A stretch of DNA of 64,000 nt from Bathymodiolus brooksi (Eukaryota > Mollusca > Bivalvia > Mytilida > Modiolidae), in assembly GCA_963680875.1 (NCBI GenBank), contig OY804588.1:60896369-60960368 (forward strand). Direction: 5' to 3'. Below, in pieces: positions 33,306 through 45,061 of the stretch. The position numbers were made by a program, and so were the translations under genes. The notes under the pieces were generated by a model, which saw only the letters and a list, made by a program, of their open reading frames with translations, made no database searches and had not been told where the DNA came from. Within the stretch, counting starts at the first letter, position 1. The number at the start of each line of letters is the position of its first letter.

Positions 33306-33959
33306 TGGCATAACCCTAACTCTATCTATTAATTATCCGTTTAACATGATAAATCCAATAAGAAAATAATGAAACTTGTATAAATACACACAATCATATA
33401 AATCTGAAAACAAATCAAATACATTTGTACTTTAAATGTTAAATTTCAATTTATATACTGGCATACAAATCATGATTCTCATTCAACCAATCAATTTTCA
33501 TTCACCATTATATTATATCATACTATCCTGGGTACTCCGGTTTCCTCTACCTGTCTACGATTATAAACATAACCTTATAATTAACTCTAACCCACATTAT
33601 CTCAACCATACTGATACTGATATAAATCACAAAACTTGCATACATAAAAAAAACCACATACAAATTCTAACATTTGGTCAGCAAAAAAATGTAAGATATA
33701 AAAAACAATAAAGTTAAATGAACAATGAAAGGTTTCCTTAAACTATAAAGTTTTTTTTTCTCCATCAAGCATCTGGAAAGCTCCCCTCATTGGTGGATTG
33801 GTTCTGAAAAAAATAATATGATATTAATATTTTCAGCTAAATTGAACAACTTTAGGGGTGAAAGTATTTTTAGTAACTATTTTGATCATGATCAGAAGCT
33901 TGAAATTATTATATTTAGGAGATCATAACTGTATTGTATTTTAAGCTTTGTGGATGTAA

Positions 33960-34066
33960 ATCGTCGGTTTTACGGTCGCAAAATGTGTTTACCTAGCGAC
34001 GCATAGCGTAGTTAGGTAAACAGATATTTGCGACTGTAAGTGAGGACACATTGTAAAACCTATAAT
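33960..34066. repeat. Small palindromic element
   Basis: Arms gtcgcaaaatgtgtttacct and aggtaaacagatatttgcga face each other across a 12-base centre; outer bases ggttttac and gtaaaacc also pair. Resembles a fold-back MITE. Confidence 0.5.
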
Positions 34067-35166
34067 TAATTGATTATAACTCGGAAATATATTGCTAAAG
34101 AAAGAAATCCAAAAACAGTGACCAAACATATAGTTATGTTAAATTTTATTGATAGGACAAATCTAGAAAAGATACATCTCCATTTATGTAAAAAAAACAC
34201 CATGGGAACAGAGGAGAATTAGAAGAGAAATAGTACAAAAAAAGTGCAGTTCAAACATTTAGATCTATTGCAAGACTACAATATTATCAAAATTAAAACC
34301 TAATTTTATAAAAAGCATTACAGTATGTAAAACATTAGACTCGGAAAGGAACTTACACTTAATATGCAACAAACTAAATATCTCTATATTAAAAATTGAT
34401 TTAAGACAGTACTTATCTTGCTGTTTTTGATATTTGTTGTTGATATAAACATATCATGTAAAATGTTTTTCATGATCTCATTTCATTAACGAGAAATTAC
34501 GAAAATTACAAAAGCACATATAAGCAATCAGTGGGGAGGAAATTTATATCGATCAATCAGTGGTGTGATCTAATTAAATAGCAATTAAGCTGCATAATCA
34601 CCCATGCCCAGTACTTCTTTACTGACCAATATTACAAAAAAAAGGTATCTTCAGTTATTATACTTTTATTATTTCTACACTTAATATAGAAAACTTTAAA
34701 AAGAAAAGAAGAAATGAACCAAAAAAATAAGTCCATGTTACAAAGCTCTGACAAAGGATCATATTTAATATAATTATTTACTCTTGGGAATGTTAGGCAT
34801 TTTTTCTGCAGTTTTTTTTACATAACTATATCCCTTATTAATTGATTTCTCAAAATTTCATTACAGGTACTGTAGTTAATTTGTTTTTGAGGTGGGATCT
34901 CTATCAGATACATTTTTTGTAGGTTGACCTTTTTAAAATTTGTTTATTTTGATATTATAGTCAACCGTAACTCATGATATCTAACATACATGTAAATCTC
35001 TTCTTAAGAAATGTTCTGTATTTGAAGTAGATTGTGTACATGTAATTAAATGTAACAAGTTCATCTAAAGAACCCTTTGTTTCTGTAATAGCCACACACT
35101 GTAAATATGGGAGGAGCTCTATTGGTATAAGTGTATGCAGGTACAAATAATGTATCATTAACTTAC
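34067..35166. other. AT-rich, no supported gene
   Basis: Possible intron of the minus-strand exon at 35167-35262. No repeat family recognised. Confidence 0.3.
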
Positions 35167-35262
35167 TTTCATTAGTTTTATATATATCAATATGTCCTTT
35201 GTGCATGAAATCTAATTTCTGGTTCATCATGGTAGCTTTCGTGATCCGATAGAGTTTAATCC
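35167..35262 (-). CDS. Candidate internal exon, unknown protein
   Basis: Minus strand: acceptor caattttatag, 96 bases, donor GTAAGT. The frame after two leading bases is IKLYRITKATMMNQKLDFMH then KGHIDIYKTNE, phase 1 at the end. Both splice sites are strong and the frame has no stop. It may belong with the exons at 32.2 and 31.2 kb, but I found no connecting exon to prove the phase. Confidence 0.4.
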
Positions 35263-36048
35263 CTATAAAATTGCCTCAGGACTAGATTATTTGATAGTAA
35301 AATATAATGTTGATGTCTGGCTAGAAGAACATGAAATTGATTACCTCTGATTACATGATGGTGAAATTTGCTGTTGTCTAGCTATAGCTATGTGTTGATC
35401 GGTCTGACATTACAGGACATGAAGCAGGTGACATCTGTGGTTTCCAATATTACATGGGGGCAGGAATTATTTCGACTGGTTTGCTATGTTGAAAAGTCAC
35501 ATGGTCATGATCAGTTACATTTGTACATGTATGTGCCTATAACAGCTTATAATCTCAAATCCAATTGTACTTGTTTACCACTTTTACAGAAATGAACCAG
35601 CTCTGAAATTATAAAGAAGAAATTTAAGTTATTTTATTCAGTCTCATTTATATATATCATCATACTGTCTTAACAATAAAAAAAAAAAAAAAGAGGCTAC
35701 TGCCCCCTGCCTCCTAATACAAATGTAGTATAGCCAGAAATGAGGTGCCATTTGATAATTTGCATATCTAAGATGGGGACATCATAAGGAAGTCTGCAAT
35801 TTTCATATGATCTACATTAAAGATATAATTTCTAATTGCATGCATGTTATTTTCTGAACTTGAAAATGATACCTTTGGCTTAAAATAAAAATTTAAGTTA
35901 AATCAAGCTGAATTAATAAAATAAATGAAATACAAATTAAATGTTCGAGGTTCCTGGACAAAATGAAAATCGGATGCCTCTAACCTTCATCTGATCTTAA
36001 GAGTCTATGTAAAAATGTCTGTAATACATGCAATTGAGGCTAATGAGG
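35263..36048. other. Spacer without supported features
   Basis: A-run near 35678; no exon or repeat copy identified. Confidence 0.3.
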
Positions 36049-36720
36049 GAGACTTGGGGTCAATTACTTTCAAATGTAATCGATTACATTACAATTACTT
36101 TGCAATTTTCATGATTACATTACATTACGATTACATCAATTTTCAAATGTAATCGATTAAATTACAATCACTTTGTAAATGTAATCGATTACATTACTGA
36201 TTACATTTAATGTCATGACAACCAATATATTAGTGTTTTATGTTATTTTGTCTCGTGTGCATCTGTCTAATATCTCTTCTTTTCTTTAATGTATTTCTTA
36301 ATCAGAACTATGAATTACAATTCAGTTGTAATGTGATCATTACATGCAATAACAAACAGTACATTGTAAATTAATAACAGCAATTCTCATTTTCCTATTT
36401 TTCGTAAAATATGTCTTCTCTTATTACTATATATGACCAATATTGATTCCATCTTATACTATTAGTAAATATTATAACATACATTTGCACATTTTAATAA
36501 TATATATATATCAAATAATTTCAAACATCCTGTGAAAGTCTATTGGGGATAATAAACTAGCAGTTAATTACCTGATAAAATTTGTAATTAAGGTATTATT
36601 TATGACACCAAATTATGTAACAATCACCATTACTAAATTTCACACCATTTGAATGTTTGTCCTTGATATATAATTCAGAAGATAATAAAACAAAAATCAT
36701 TCTGATTCTAAAAACTTGCT

Positions 36721-37230
36721 TAAAAATGTACATAATTTCTCAGTCTAGTAAATATGAAAACTAAATCCTTAATTTATGTAAATAGGTTTAATAAAATATC
36801 CATTACAAGTTGCATAGTAACCCACAAGTAATGAACAAATTATCATATAATCCAATATTAAAAGGAAAATCAGCACCAAAATAAAATGCAGAAATATCAC
36901 ATATATCTGAATATCAGATACAAGCCCCATTAGAATATTCTTTAAAAAAAAAAAATCAAAATTTTTACAAATATTACAACTTGTTATTTATCAGTTAATT
37001 TGTAATATACATGTATACATGTACGAGCATCATAAATAAATATTTCTGAAAATTATAATTTACATTTTTATATAATATCTTTATTGAAATTTAAATCTCT
37101 TTTTAAACTAAGAAATATGAAAACTAAATCCTTAATTTATATAACTTGTAATGGATATTTTATTAAACTTATTTACATAAATTAAGGATTTAGTTTTCAT
37201 ATTTAGACTGAGAAATTATGTACATTTTTA
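36721..37230. repeat. 90-bp inverted repeat inside the hAT-like element
   Basis: Arm 36721-36811 (taaaaatgtacataatttct ... cattacaagt) is the reverse complement of 37143-37230 with few changes. A third, direct partial copy (atgaaaactaaatccttaat) is at 37117. Confidence 0.75.
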
Positions 37231-37754
37231 AACTAAGAAATCTTCATGAGATACCTGTTTTGGTTTATAAAAAACATGTCTTTGTCTTATGCAAATCATG
37301 AGGACATGGTGATAGTCTTTCATAGAAGCAATTTCATATATATATGAAATCTTGAAAGTTGAGTCAGATAATTTAAATTTTTAGAGCTTGTTGTGTTTTA
37401 CACAAGCCGACAAACTGTTTTCACTGAATTTTTGAAACCCTAAAGAAATTGAAATTGAGATATTATTTGTTTGGATATCAAGTTTTAATCAAGTCATAAT
37501 TTATACTTAATATTTTTTGTAGCTGTGATAGTTTTGATTGCAATTAAGCATATAATAATATCTACATTATTTATTTAATAAATTTCATGAAGAAAATTCA
37601 TTTACATAAATCATACATTAAATATCTAAAGACATATATGTTTCAGTTAAGACAAAATAAGTCAAAATGATGAAAAGTAATCTAAATGTAATCAGAAAGT
37701 AACCATGATTACAGGGTCAAAATGAATGTAATCAATTACATTACGATTACATTA

Positions 37755-38876
37755 GTCCGAGATTCCTTTGTCGTTTAACGGCATTGATAATCTTGCTGTA
37801 GCCGTTCAACGACAGAGGGTGATACATACGGAAACCATCAAATTTGCCTCACAGCCATAGTATCGGCACATTTCCACGTTTCGTGGCTATCGGATTTTAT
37901 TTTCTATCATAAACCTTATATAAATCGCTTCACCAATCATTTTTCTATTCATTCATAACCATCTTACCCTCAGAAAGTGGTGTTACACTCCATTACAGCA
38001 CGATTTTGCCGTTAGATCCTATTATTCCGCCATTTGACTTCCATTTTCGAATCTACACACGTGATCTCGCGATACTAACTGAATGATGACAGCAACGCAT
38101 TGCATGATGGGAGCTAATTAATGCAGCGTGCCAAATTATTTGGAGCATTATTTGCATACGTAAACAACATTCAAATCACATGGAAGACGATACATTTAAG
38201 CGTATTCTGCAGGACAAACAGTCCATCTACAGATCAAAGAAGAGCAGAAGGAAATTATACAGAATGTGTTGGAAAGAAAAGATTCAATGGCAGAGTGTTA
38301 CCAACGGGCTTCGGAAAGAGCATGTGTTACGTTCCCCCTTTTTGTTTTTGGACAAGGTACTACATTTTTTTCTTCTTATGGTTATCTGTAATTCACTAAA
38401 TTTGCTGTTAAAATCATTACCAATCAATATAATCACTGTATTAAATTTTATGTTAATTGTTCTGCCTTAACAGGCGCCTATGATAGGCAATAAAAATATT
38501 TGTTTGTTTGTTTATATGCAAATTATCTCCCATGATACATTGCGGTAATCGTAGTTTTCTCGTAGTCACGTGACAAATGTTTGAAAAATGGAAGACAAAT
38601 GTCGAAATCATAGGTTCTAAGGCAAAATCGTGCTGTAATGGAGTGTAACACCACTTTCTGAGGGTAAGATGTTTATGAATGAATAGAAAAATGATTGGTG
38701 AAGCGATTTATATAAGGTTTATGATAGAAAATAAAATCCGATAGCCACGAAACGTGGAAATGTGCCGATACTATGGCTGTGAGGCAAATTTGATGGTTTC
38801 CGTATGTATCACCCTCTGTCGTTGAACGGCTACAGCAAGATTATCAATGCCGTTAAACGACAGAGGAATCTCGGAC
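37755..38876. mobile_element. TIR element with 256-bp inverted ends
   Basis: 37755-38010 and 38621-38876 are reverse complements with only about two or three mismatches, beginning gtccgagattcct. TA flanks both ends (37753-37754, 38877-38878), and removing the element rejoins cgattacat-TA-cgattacat of the host repeat. Weaker pairing continues inward about 100 bases more. The centre holds a decayed RecQ-like coding start at 38180. Confidence 0.85.
38180..38354 (+). pseudogene. RecQ-like helicase N-terminal fragment inside a TIR element
   Basis: From ATG 38180: MEDDTFKRILQDKQSIYRSK, then in another frame EEQKEIIQNVLERKDSMA, then in a third VLPTGFGKSMCYVPP. The last is helicase motif I (Walker A TGxGKS) in the RecQ style (LPTGxGKSxCY), and the preceding QKEII...LERKD matches the usual RecQ lead-in. 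Two frame lesions break it. At 38355 GGACAAG|GTACTAC looks like an exon end and donor. No later helicase motifs are in the element. Either a captured host exon or the residue of a helicase-coding parent element. Confidence 0.6.
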
Positions 38877-38988
38877 TACGATTACATGTAATCTAAAAAA
38901 TATCCGATTACAGATTACATTCGATTACATGAAAAATGTAATCGATTACAACCGATTACGATTACAAATTACGATTACCCCATGTCTG

Positions 38989-39364
38989 CAATGAGGCTCG
39001 ACACAAAATTTAACAATGATTGAAATTCTGAATGACATTTCGTCATTTGGCGTCAACACAGACACAGTATTTTCTTAAATCAATTTGGATTGCTCATTCA
39101 TAGATGTAATTCTATTGACTAACCTTATATTTATAGCTTCTAAACTCGAGGCTGTTGTATGTTCGGGACATCAAAGAAATTGTTAAAATTGTCACAAAAC
39201 ATCAAAATGATTTGAATTTTGGTAGCAAATTCAAACTCCGGAAATAGCAATAACTTTCTATTATCGAATCGTTGACGGACACACTGAATTTCCGCATTGT
39301 AGGAAAAGTACTTCTAATTTTTGGATATGGTAATTTTATTGCAAGTAATTAAATCTTGGAGATA
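38989..39364. other. Spacer without supported features
   Basis: AT-rich between two transposons; nothing recognised. Confidence 0.3.
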
Positions 39365-39857
39365 CAGACAATGGACAAAAGTATGCACACGCTTCCAATT
39401 TACCCTATATATTTCATATAAAACTACAGCTTTTCAAAATATTATCTTGAAATCAATTCACGTCCGATTTTAATCATTATTTCATCAAGGAAAGCAGAAA
39501 GATATGTAGTTTATAGTAGTAATTTTGAAATAACTTTTTGAAGCATGTTTTTCAAATCGCCATGATTTAAACACAAACGTAAATAATTTTTCTACAAAGG
39601 TACTATCTATTAAAGCATTGTATTTCGAAAGAAATTAATTCAGTTGTGTGTTTAGCTTGTATATTCTAAAAATGTTTATCATAGAAAATTATTTTGAAAT
39701 TATACAGTAAAACTACATACAATTTTGTTTTTATTGATATAAAAATTATCGAAATCGGGTGTGAATTGACTTCAGGATAAGCTTCTGAAAAATTGTAGTT
39801 TTATATGAAATATATAGGGAAAATTGGAAGCATGCGAATACTTTTGTCCATTGTCTG
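39365..39857. mobile_element. Mariner-like MITE, 493 bp
   Basis: Ends cagacaatggacaaaagtat and its near-inverse atacttttgtccattgtctg, flanked by TA on both sides. Inverted similarity continues about 100 bases (tatatttcatataaaactac). The cag...ggacaaaagtat end is of Tc1/mariner style. A lone related end is at 50290-50352. Confidence 0.75.
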
Positions 39858-40269
39858 TAAATTTGTATATATTGCCTTATACATCACGTTCTACTAAGTT
39901 CAGTGGAAAGAAGAACGATTAACGATCAAGAGGTCACCTTTGTCTTTGTCTTTGCCACCGATTCGATCCTCGTACATGGCGTTTTTATTATGTTTTTTTT
40001 TTATTGCTATTGATATACAACTATAGCCAGTTGTATCATCTTAACGCAAACTTTGAATGTAGCTAAATAACAACACAACTTAGTCACATTTTTACTGATG
40101 AACCTGGAAATGCAAAAAGTCCCTATCAACCATGCATTTTTGGAATCAGGAGATCAACTACTATCAAATTCAAAGTCATATCTAGGGAATACTATCCAAT
40201 TTGAACAATTCACTTTTTAATTAAGATCCTTTCCCTTTTCCAGTGAAATACCTTAATGATTTATCTTTA

Positions 40270-40770
40270 TATTAAAATACGGTTGTCTGACAACGACTTG
40301 CATATAAAATATATCCTGAAATACGTTACCAGGACGTAAAAATTACGTTTGAGCTTTTACGTTAACATCAAGACCATATCCGTACGTAACAAAAACGTTC
40401 AAACTACAGTGTCACAACGACTTGCATATAACGTATTCTGAATACGTTACCAGGACGTAATAATTACGTTTGAGTTTTTACGTTAGCATCAAGACCATAT
40501 CCGTACGTAACAAAAACGTTGGAAAGTACGTTGTCACAACGTCTTGCATATAGCGTATTCTGAATACGTTACCAGGACGTACAAATTACGTTTGAGCTTT
40601 TACGTTAGCATCAAGACCATATCCGTACGTAACAAAAACGTTGGAAAATACGTTGTCACAACGTCTTGCATATCACGTATCTAAAATACGTTGTGGCAAC
40701 GTAATTTTCACGTAAGAAAGGGACCTGACCAAACAGCAACCAAACTGCAACGTTGTGAATACGTAGTGTA
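40270..40770. repeat. 121-bp tandem ACGT-rich repeat
   Basis: acgttaccaggacgt begins at 40323, 40444 and 40566; units of 121-122 bases, plus partial units at both sides. Rich in acgttgtcacaacg and related self-complementary words. The right end cgtagtgtactagctggg parallels in inverse the left end of the 30.1-kb element. Confidence 0.8.
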
Positions 40771-42299
40771 CTAGCTGGGTTGCTACCAAAGTTTTATTTT
40801 GTTGTTCTTGTTTTGTTTACCAATCATATAAAATGTATGCAGTACACTCGAAATTCGTCGATGAAAATGTCATGTGCAGTGTAGCGCTTTACCGGAAGCA
40901 GATTGGACAGGACTGACGTTACATTCGTGTTGCGGGAAAATTACTTGTTTATGGATTTTAATAAAAAATACAATCATTCTGCACTTCGATTTAGTGTTTT
41001 TCTTTACATAACTGAATGACCTTGACCCAACTTCCTCTACGCCACACCACTCGAATTTCGACGATGCGCAAAACATGCCATAAAAATAACAAACGGGAAA
41101 AACAATTAACGTTGCTTAGTGAAATATATTGAAGAAAAATCACTTACCTTTATGTCGGGTTGTCCACAAAAATATCCATCCGTATTTTTCAACTCTATTT
41201 AACAATTTTTGAATCCTCATTTTTTTAAAGTCACAACAATTCAACAATTGAAAGAAGTCAACAGTTCATAAAAACGCTAAAATGAACATAATTACAGCTT
41301 GTTTCTCCAAGATAGCAGGGGTTTTCCCAACTTTTACGAAGGCTGGAAGTGACGTCATAATGTAGAAAAGTGCGCGTGACGTAAAATCGACGAAATACGA
41401 GTGTGGACGAAATTCGAGTGGTTGGCGAGATACAATAATATTTTGTGTTGAGTAAAGTGTAGATTTAATTGCCTTTTTGAGGAACCAAGTTTATTTTGGC
41501 CCATAAAGCTTAACACCGCCACTTTTTGGAAGTACTTGAACTGAGCCAGGACAGTGAGTGGCAATGCATATGTGTCTTAAAAGGGTATTGACTTTGTCGC
41601 CTGTTTCTGTTCTGACAGTGTGGCATACTTGGTTTTTATTTTATATATTCTACACCCTCACTCCCACTGGATTTCAAAATGATACTATGTTGTGTTAAAC
41701 ATTTTATGCATACGTCTACAAATGCAGCACAGCTGTGTTAGAGCTTGATTTTAAAGAGACATTTTACTTTATTATATATTTGCTTTTCACTCATTGGATT
41801 TTGAATCCACACCAAATGTACACTACAGTACCTATTCCCTTGGCCTTATAATGGACCATTTAGACCCCTTGGACAAATTCACTTTTTAAACAAATATAGC
41901 CCTTATTTTGTTTTACCTTAGTGATACCTTGTCAGGTCAGGCGAGGCTGAAGGTATACATTATACGACGCGCGCCACATGTAGAGCGGGGACATGAAATC
42001 ATTCCCGGTTTTTTTATTCATTTTGCAGAAATCTAACATAGCATTTTACTTTTTTCCATTCCATATAATGATTTTCATGATACAGTCGCAGGAAATAAAT
42101 ATCACAATCATCTTAAACAATTGAGAGGCATACGATCTAACCCACTGGATCCTGAACGGACACTATATTAGTTGGTTGGTTTTATCTTTGGTTTAACGTC
42201 CGGCTACAGTCTGTGGGTATTGTGGAATAATGGTCATTCTTGGAGACTAGTGATCCGTCGGTTTTATTCTCGCTTTTCTTTAATAACGCCTTGATACTG
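40771..42299. other. Spacer with faint repeats
   Basis: 42040-42170 (gatacagtcgcaggaaataa ... cccactggatcc) is loosely like 45340-45425 (acagtcacaggaaataaagt ... cccactggatct). 42165-42230 has a gtttaacgtccggctac motif like other SINE tails. No exon supported. Confidence 0.35.
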
Positions 42300-43190
42300 C
42301 TGAGTCGGTAGCAAAGTTTGAAGATACAAAAGGGGTAATCAGAAGCCGTAAATCGAAGAAGGACAGACAATGCAATGGCCAAAAGAAAAATAACAAAAAG
42401 ACAAACGATGATCTACGAAACAATAGAGAGAAAACTAAAGATCGAGCAATGCGAATCCCACTAAAAAAAACTCATCAGGAAGGGTAAATAAGCAATTCAC
42501 GCTCCACATCTGGCACCCGTGGTGTTAATCTAGTTATAAAAGCGGTGATAAGTCATGAATGAGGAACGGACTGGATTGTGATTACCACAAATGGAACATA
42601 TCCGTGGTCATTTGTGACACAGATATTCCTTAATGGTTAACCAGGTCATGGTGGCGACCGTAAAACTTGAGAAATGATTACTTCAAGTTAACCATTAGGA
42701 ACCCTTGGTTCGGTAGCTTCCTTGTTAGCAGCAACCCTCATCAAGTACATCATGATAGGAATCACACGCTCTGGAATATCAGATCAACTGAGAAATATAT
42801 ATTCCATATGCAGGTGCTTCTGGAATGTTGCTACATATAAATGGAAAGTTCACAATAGGAAAATTGAAATCATCTCAAAACGTGTCGTTCTGAACCGTCA
42901 CTCATTGTCAAGTTCGAGGTATAGGTCAATGCATAAACCAGACATTGCCTTATCTGTGGTATCCTTATTTTGCAATTTCAATGGGATAGATGCGATCAAC
43001 AAAATAACAAAATGTTTTTAGTGAAAGAACATCATCTATATAGCGGAACGTGAAATTAAAGGATCAGGATAGCTTCTGTTCGTTTTTCTTGAGAAGCCTC
43101 TGGTTGACATATGCCTTGTACGGATAAAGGAACAAGTCGCCGAGAAGAGGAACACAATTAGTACCCATAGGAATGTCGGTCTGTTTTAAA
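42300..43190 (-). mobile_element. Penelope-like retroelement 3' half with reverse transcriptase remnant
   Basis: On the minus strand from about 43190: KQTDIPMGTNCVPLLGDLFL, then YPYKAY and LLKKNEQKLS, a stop, SFNFTFRYIDDVLSL. Y-I-D-D is the reverse transcriptase catalytic box and PMGTNCxPLLxDLFL the preceding conserved block. Further down come decayed stretches (CNIPEAPAYGIYISQLI; SYHDVLDEGCC) and the 3' terminal region ending at gtatcttcaaactttgctac. Stops and frameshifts make it dead. I assign it to Penelope-like elements from recalled relatives in mussels; another YIDD retroelement class is possible. Confidence 0.7.
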
Positions 43191-43196
43191 TATCTA

Positions 43197-43578
43197 AGGG
43201 GCCGCGGTGGTCGTGATCGTATGGTAGTTGATTTACAATGAACTACCTGTGCACTTAGTGCATATCACCACTAAAGTTGTGAGTTCGAATCCCACTCATG
43301 GCGGGGTGTACTCGATACCACATTATGGGAACAAAAATATAAAATTGTATTCCTTGCTTCTCCACTAAGCACGCAGTATCAAAATAATGTGTTCGATTAG
43401 GTGACATATCTATCATCGGACTGTTGTTTCAGTGAGCTGGCACAATAAATATCAAATAAAGCATGTTGGTCTAATGGAAAGCAGACATCATCATCACCTC
43501 GCGGAAATGCAACCTGTTCTCTCCGTGATATGCCTGAAAATTTTTTGACTTGGCGTTAAACAACAACCACTCACTAAT
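43197..43578 (+). mobile_element. Chimeric SINE: family A head joined to family B body
   Basis: 43197-43326 is a good family A head (ccgcggtggtcgtgatcgta, gtgagttcgaatcccactca, gtgtactcgataccacatta). From about 43330 it becomes family B (gcttctccactaagcacgca, gtgttcgattaggtgacata, gacttggcgttaaacaacaa, ccactcacta). No A tail or B head is present. Confidence 0.75.
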
Positions 43579-43727
43579 GTGTAAAAAAGGAAACGACTTC
43601 TACTATCTTTCATCTTATATGCAGTTTTCCTGATATAAACAAGCCAATTAAGGCTAATAATCCGGCGTGGCATTTCTCAGGATCAGGCGTAGATGAGTAT
43701 TTCATATATGGAGAATGATGGGGTTTA

Positions 43728-43872
43728 TGGTATTTAACGTCACTTTCAACAATATTTCAGTTATATCGTGGCGGTCAGTTTTATTGGCTGAGGAAAACCG
43801 GAGTACCAGGAGAAAACCACCGACCTGCCGCAAGTCACTGACAAACTTTATCACATAATGTTGTATCGAGTT
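43728..43872 (-). mobile_element. SINE family A tail, antisense
   Basis: tatggtatttaacgtcactt then tcaacaatatttcagttata and on to cataatgttgtatcgagt; truncated there. A 50-base family B tail in plus orientation follows at 43905-43955 (ttgctaacttggcgttaaac). Confidence 0.8.
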
Positions 43873-43955
43873 AGGAGATTGGCAACCCACTTTCAAGTAA
43901 ATGTGTCGTCATTGATAGAGCTCAAATATTGCTAACTTGGCGTTAAACAGCAATC

Positions 43956-44668
43956 ATTCAATCTGCAGATTAATAATACACAAATTGAGAAAGAGATCTG
44001 ACAGTTTATTAAGATATATTAATATGGATGCATGCATATCCCACAAACGTTGAAAACGGTCGTACATTTTAACATACATTGTCAATTATCTCCCTTTAAA
44101 CACGGAGTAATAACCCCGGATTTGTCGATTCAATTTATATTGAGAATCCATGCCTACAAATTGCAAAGACGTCTTCTTAATGTACGACAACCGAATAACT
44201 CATGATTGACATTAATAATGTTCCGCCAACATAATTTTTTTTTATTGTACATGTAACAACGGACTTTTTATCATTAGCAGATTTTTAGGACTTAAAACAA
44301 TCTTTCATTTACATTTCGAAATATTAATATTCGCCATTACGAATATTTTTCAGTTCTCTTTCGGCTGGTCCTAAATAAATTTATTAACATATCATATTAC
44401 GATTGTAAGTTCATAATGCTTTGGGCACTTTTTTGTTTGAGAATGGATCTGGACGGTGATGTTCCCGGACGGATTCTACCGATACACAAGTTAACAAAAA
44501 CTCATTTAAACGCATCTGTACGCAAATAGAACAATAAATACAAGATAAGAATAACAAGAATAAACTTACAAAATTCAACAAATTCTAAAATGCAATAAAT
44601 TTGAAGCCTTAAACATGCTATCACAATTATATATGTTTCATAGTTGTGCCTTATCGTTCACACTGTCC
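43956..44668. other. 3' flank of the minus-strand multi-exon gene
   Basis: Presumed 3' UTR and beyond. AATAAA on the minus strand near 44380 could be the polyadenylation signal. Confidence 0.35.
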
Positions 44669-44921
44669 TTATCCCCAGTCGGGATGGATAGAAAAATGCC
44701 GAGGTACTGACGCATGTGGTCTAATGTAGTGAGAGCTCCAATTCTCCACCCTATGTTCTTTGTATTCCGGAAGATGATGCCATGTGGTATGCATCCATCT
44801 GTTGCTTCTAGTGGCAGGAGAGAGTAGTCGAATGTAGTTAAATTTACCTAAGCCCCTCGGAACTTTCTTTTTTGTGTGTCTTGGCTTAAACTGTGGTTGT
44901 TGTTCCATTTTCCCATCACCT
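44669..44921 (-). CDS. Unknown multi-exon protein, terminal exon
   Basis: Minus strand: acceptor taattattttag, 253 bases ending at TAA 44669-44671. It begins with one base that completes the GA left by the exon at 46063-46174. The peptide is basic and aromatic: RHTKKKVPRGLGKFNYIRLL, SNRWMHTTWHHLPEYKEH, and the C-terminal SSHYIRPHASVPRHFSIHPD-W-G. The His/Pro/Trp-rich end looks conserved in style, but I do not recognise a family. With the five upstream exons the coding total is 966 bases, exactly 322 codons including stop. Confidence 0.75.
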
Positions 44922-45061
44922 CTAAAATAATTAAGGAATATGCATTAGCATAGAGATAAGAGTTTATATATATATATCTATATATATAGATATATATATA
45001 CGTCTGAAAATTAAACCAAACAGTGTTAGAATTAGATTTTAGAGCTGTCAAAGTTTTGTTC

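Larger units (their letters stand above)
36049..38988. mobile_element. hAT-like non-autonomous element, 2.9 kb with nested insertion
   Basis: Ends gagacttggggt and accccatgtctg are inverted (one extra mismatch) and both are followed inward by many gtaatcgattacat words, a subterminal repeat style known from hAT elements. Flanks taatgagg (36041-36048) and caatgagg (38989-38996) form an 8-bp target duplication with one change, the hAT length. No transposase frame. A second element is inserted at 37755-38876. Confidence 0.65.

Noticed and set aside
33743..33803. Minus-strand terminal exon reading NPPMRGAFQMLDGEKKTL
   Set aside because: Has an acceptor (ttttttcag) and a stop, but only 61 bases, and its phase does not fit the exon at 35167-35262. 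Too little to call.
35368..35595. 75-codon plus-strand frame
   Set aside because: No ATG at its start, no splice sites that fit, no domain.
36060..38985. Host regulatory element with GTAATCGATTAC homeodomain-like sites
   Set aside because: The words cluster at both ends of a transposon with target duplication and are better explained as its subterminal repeats.
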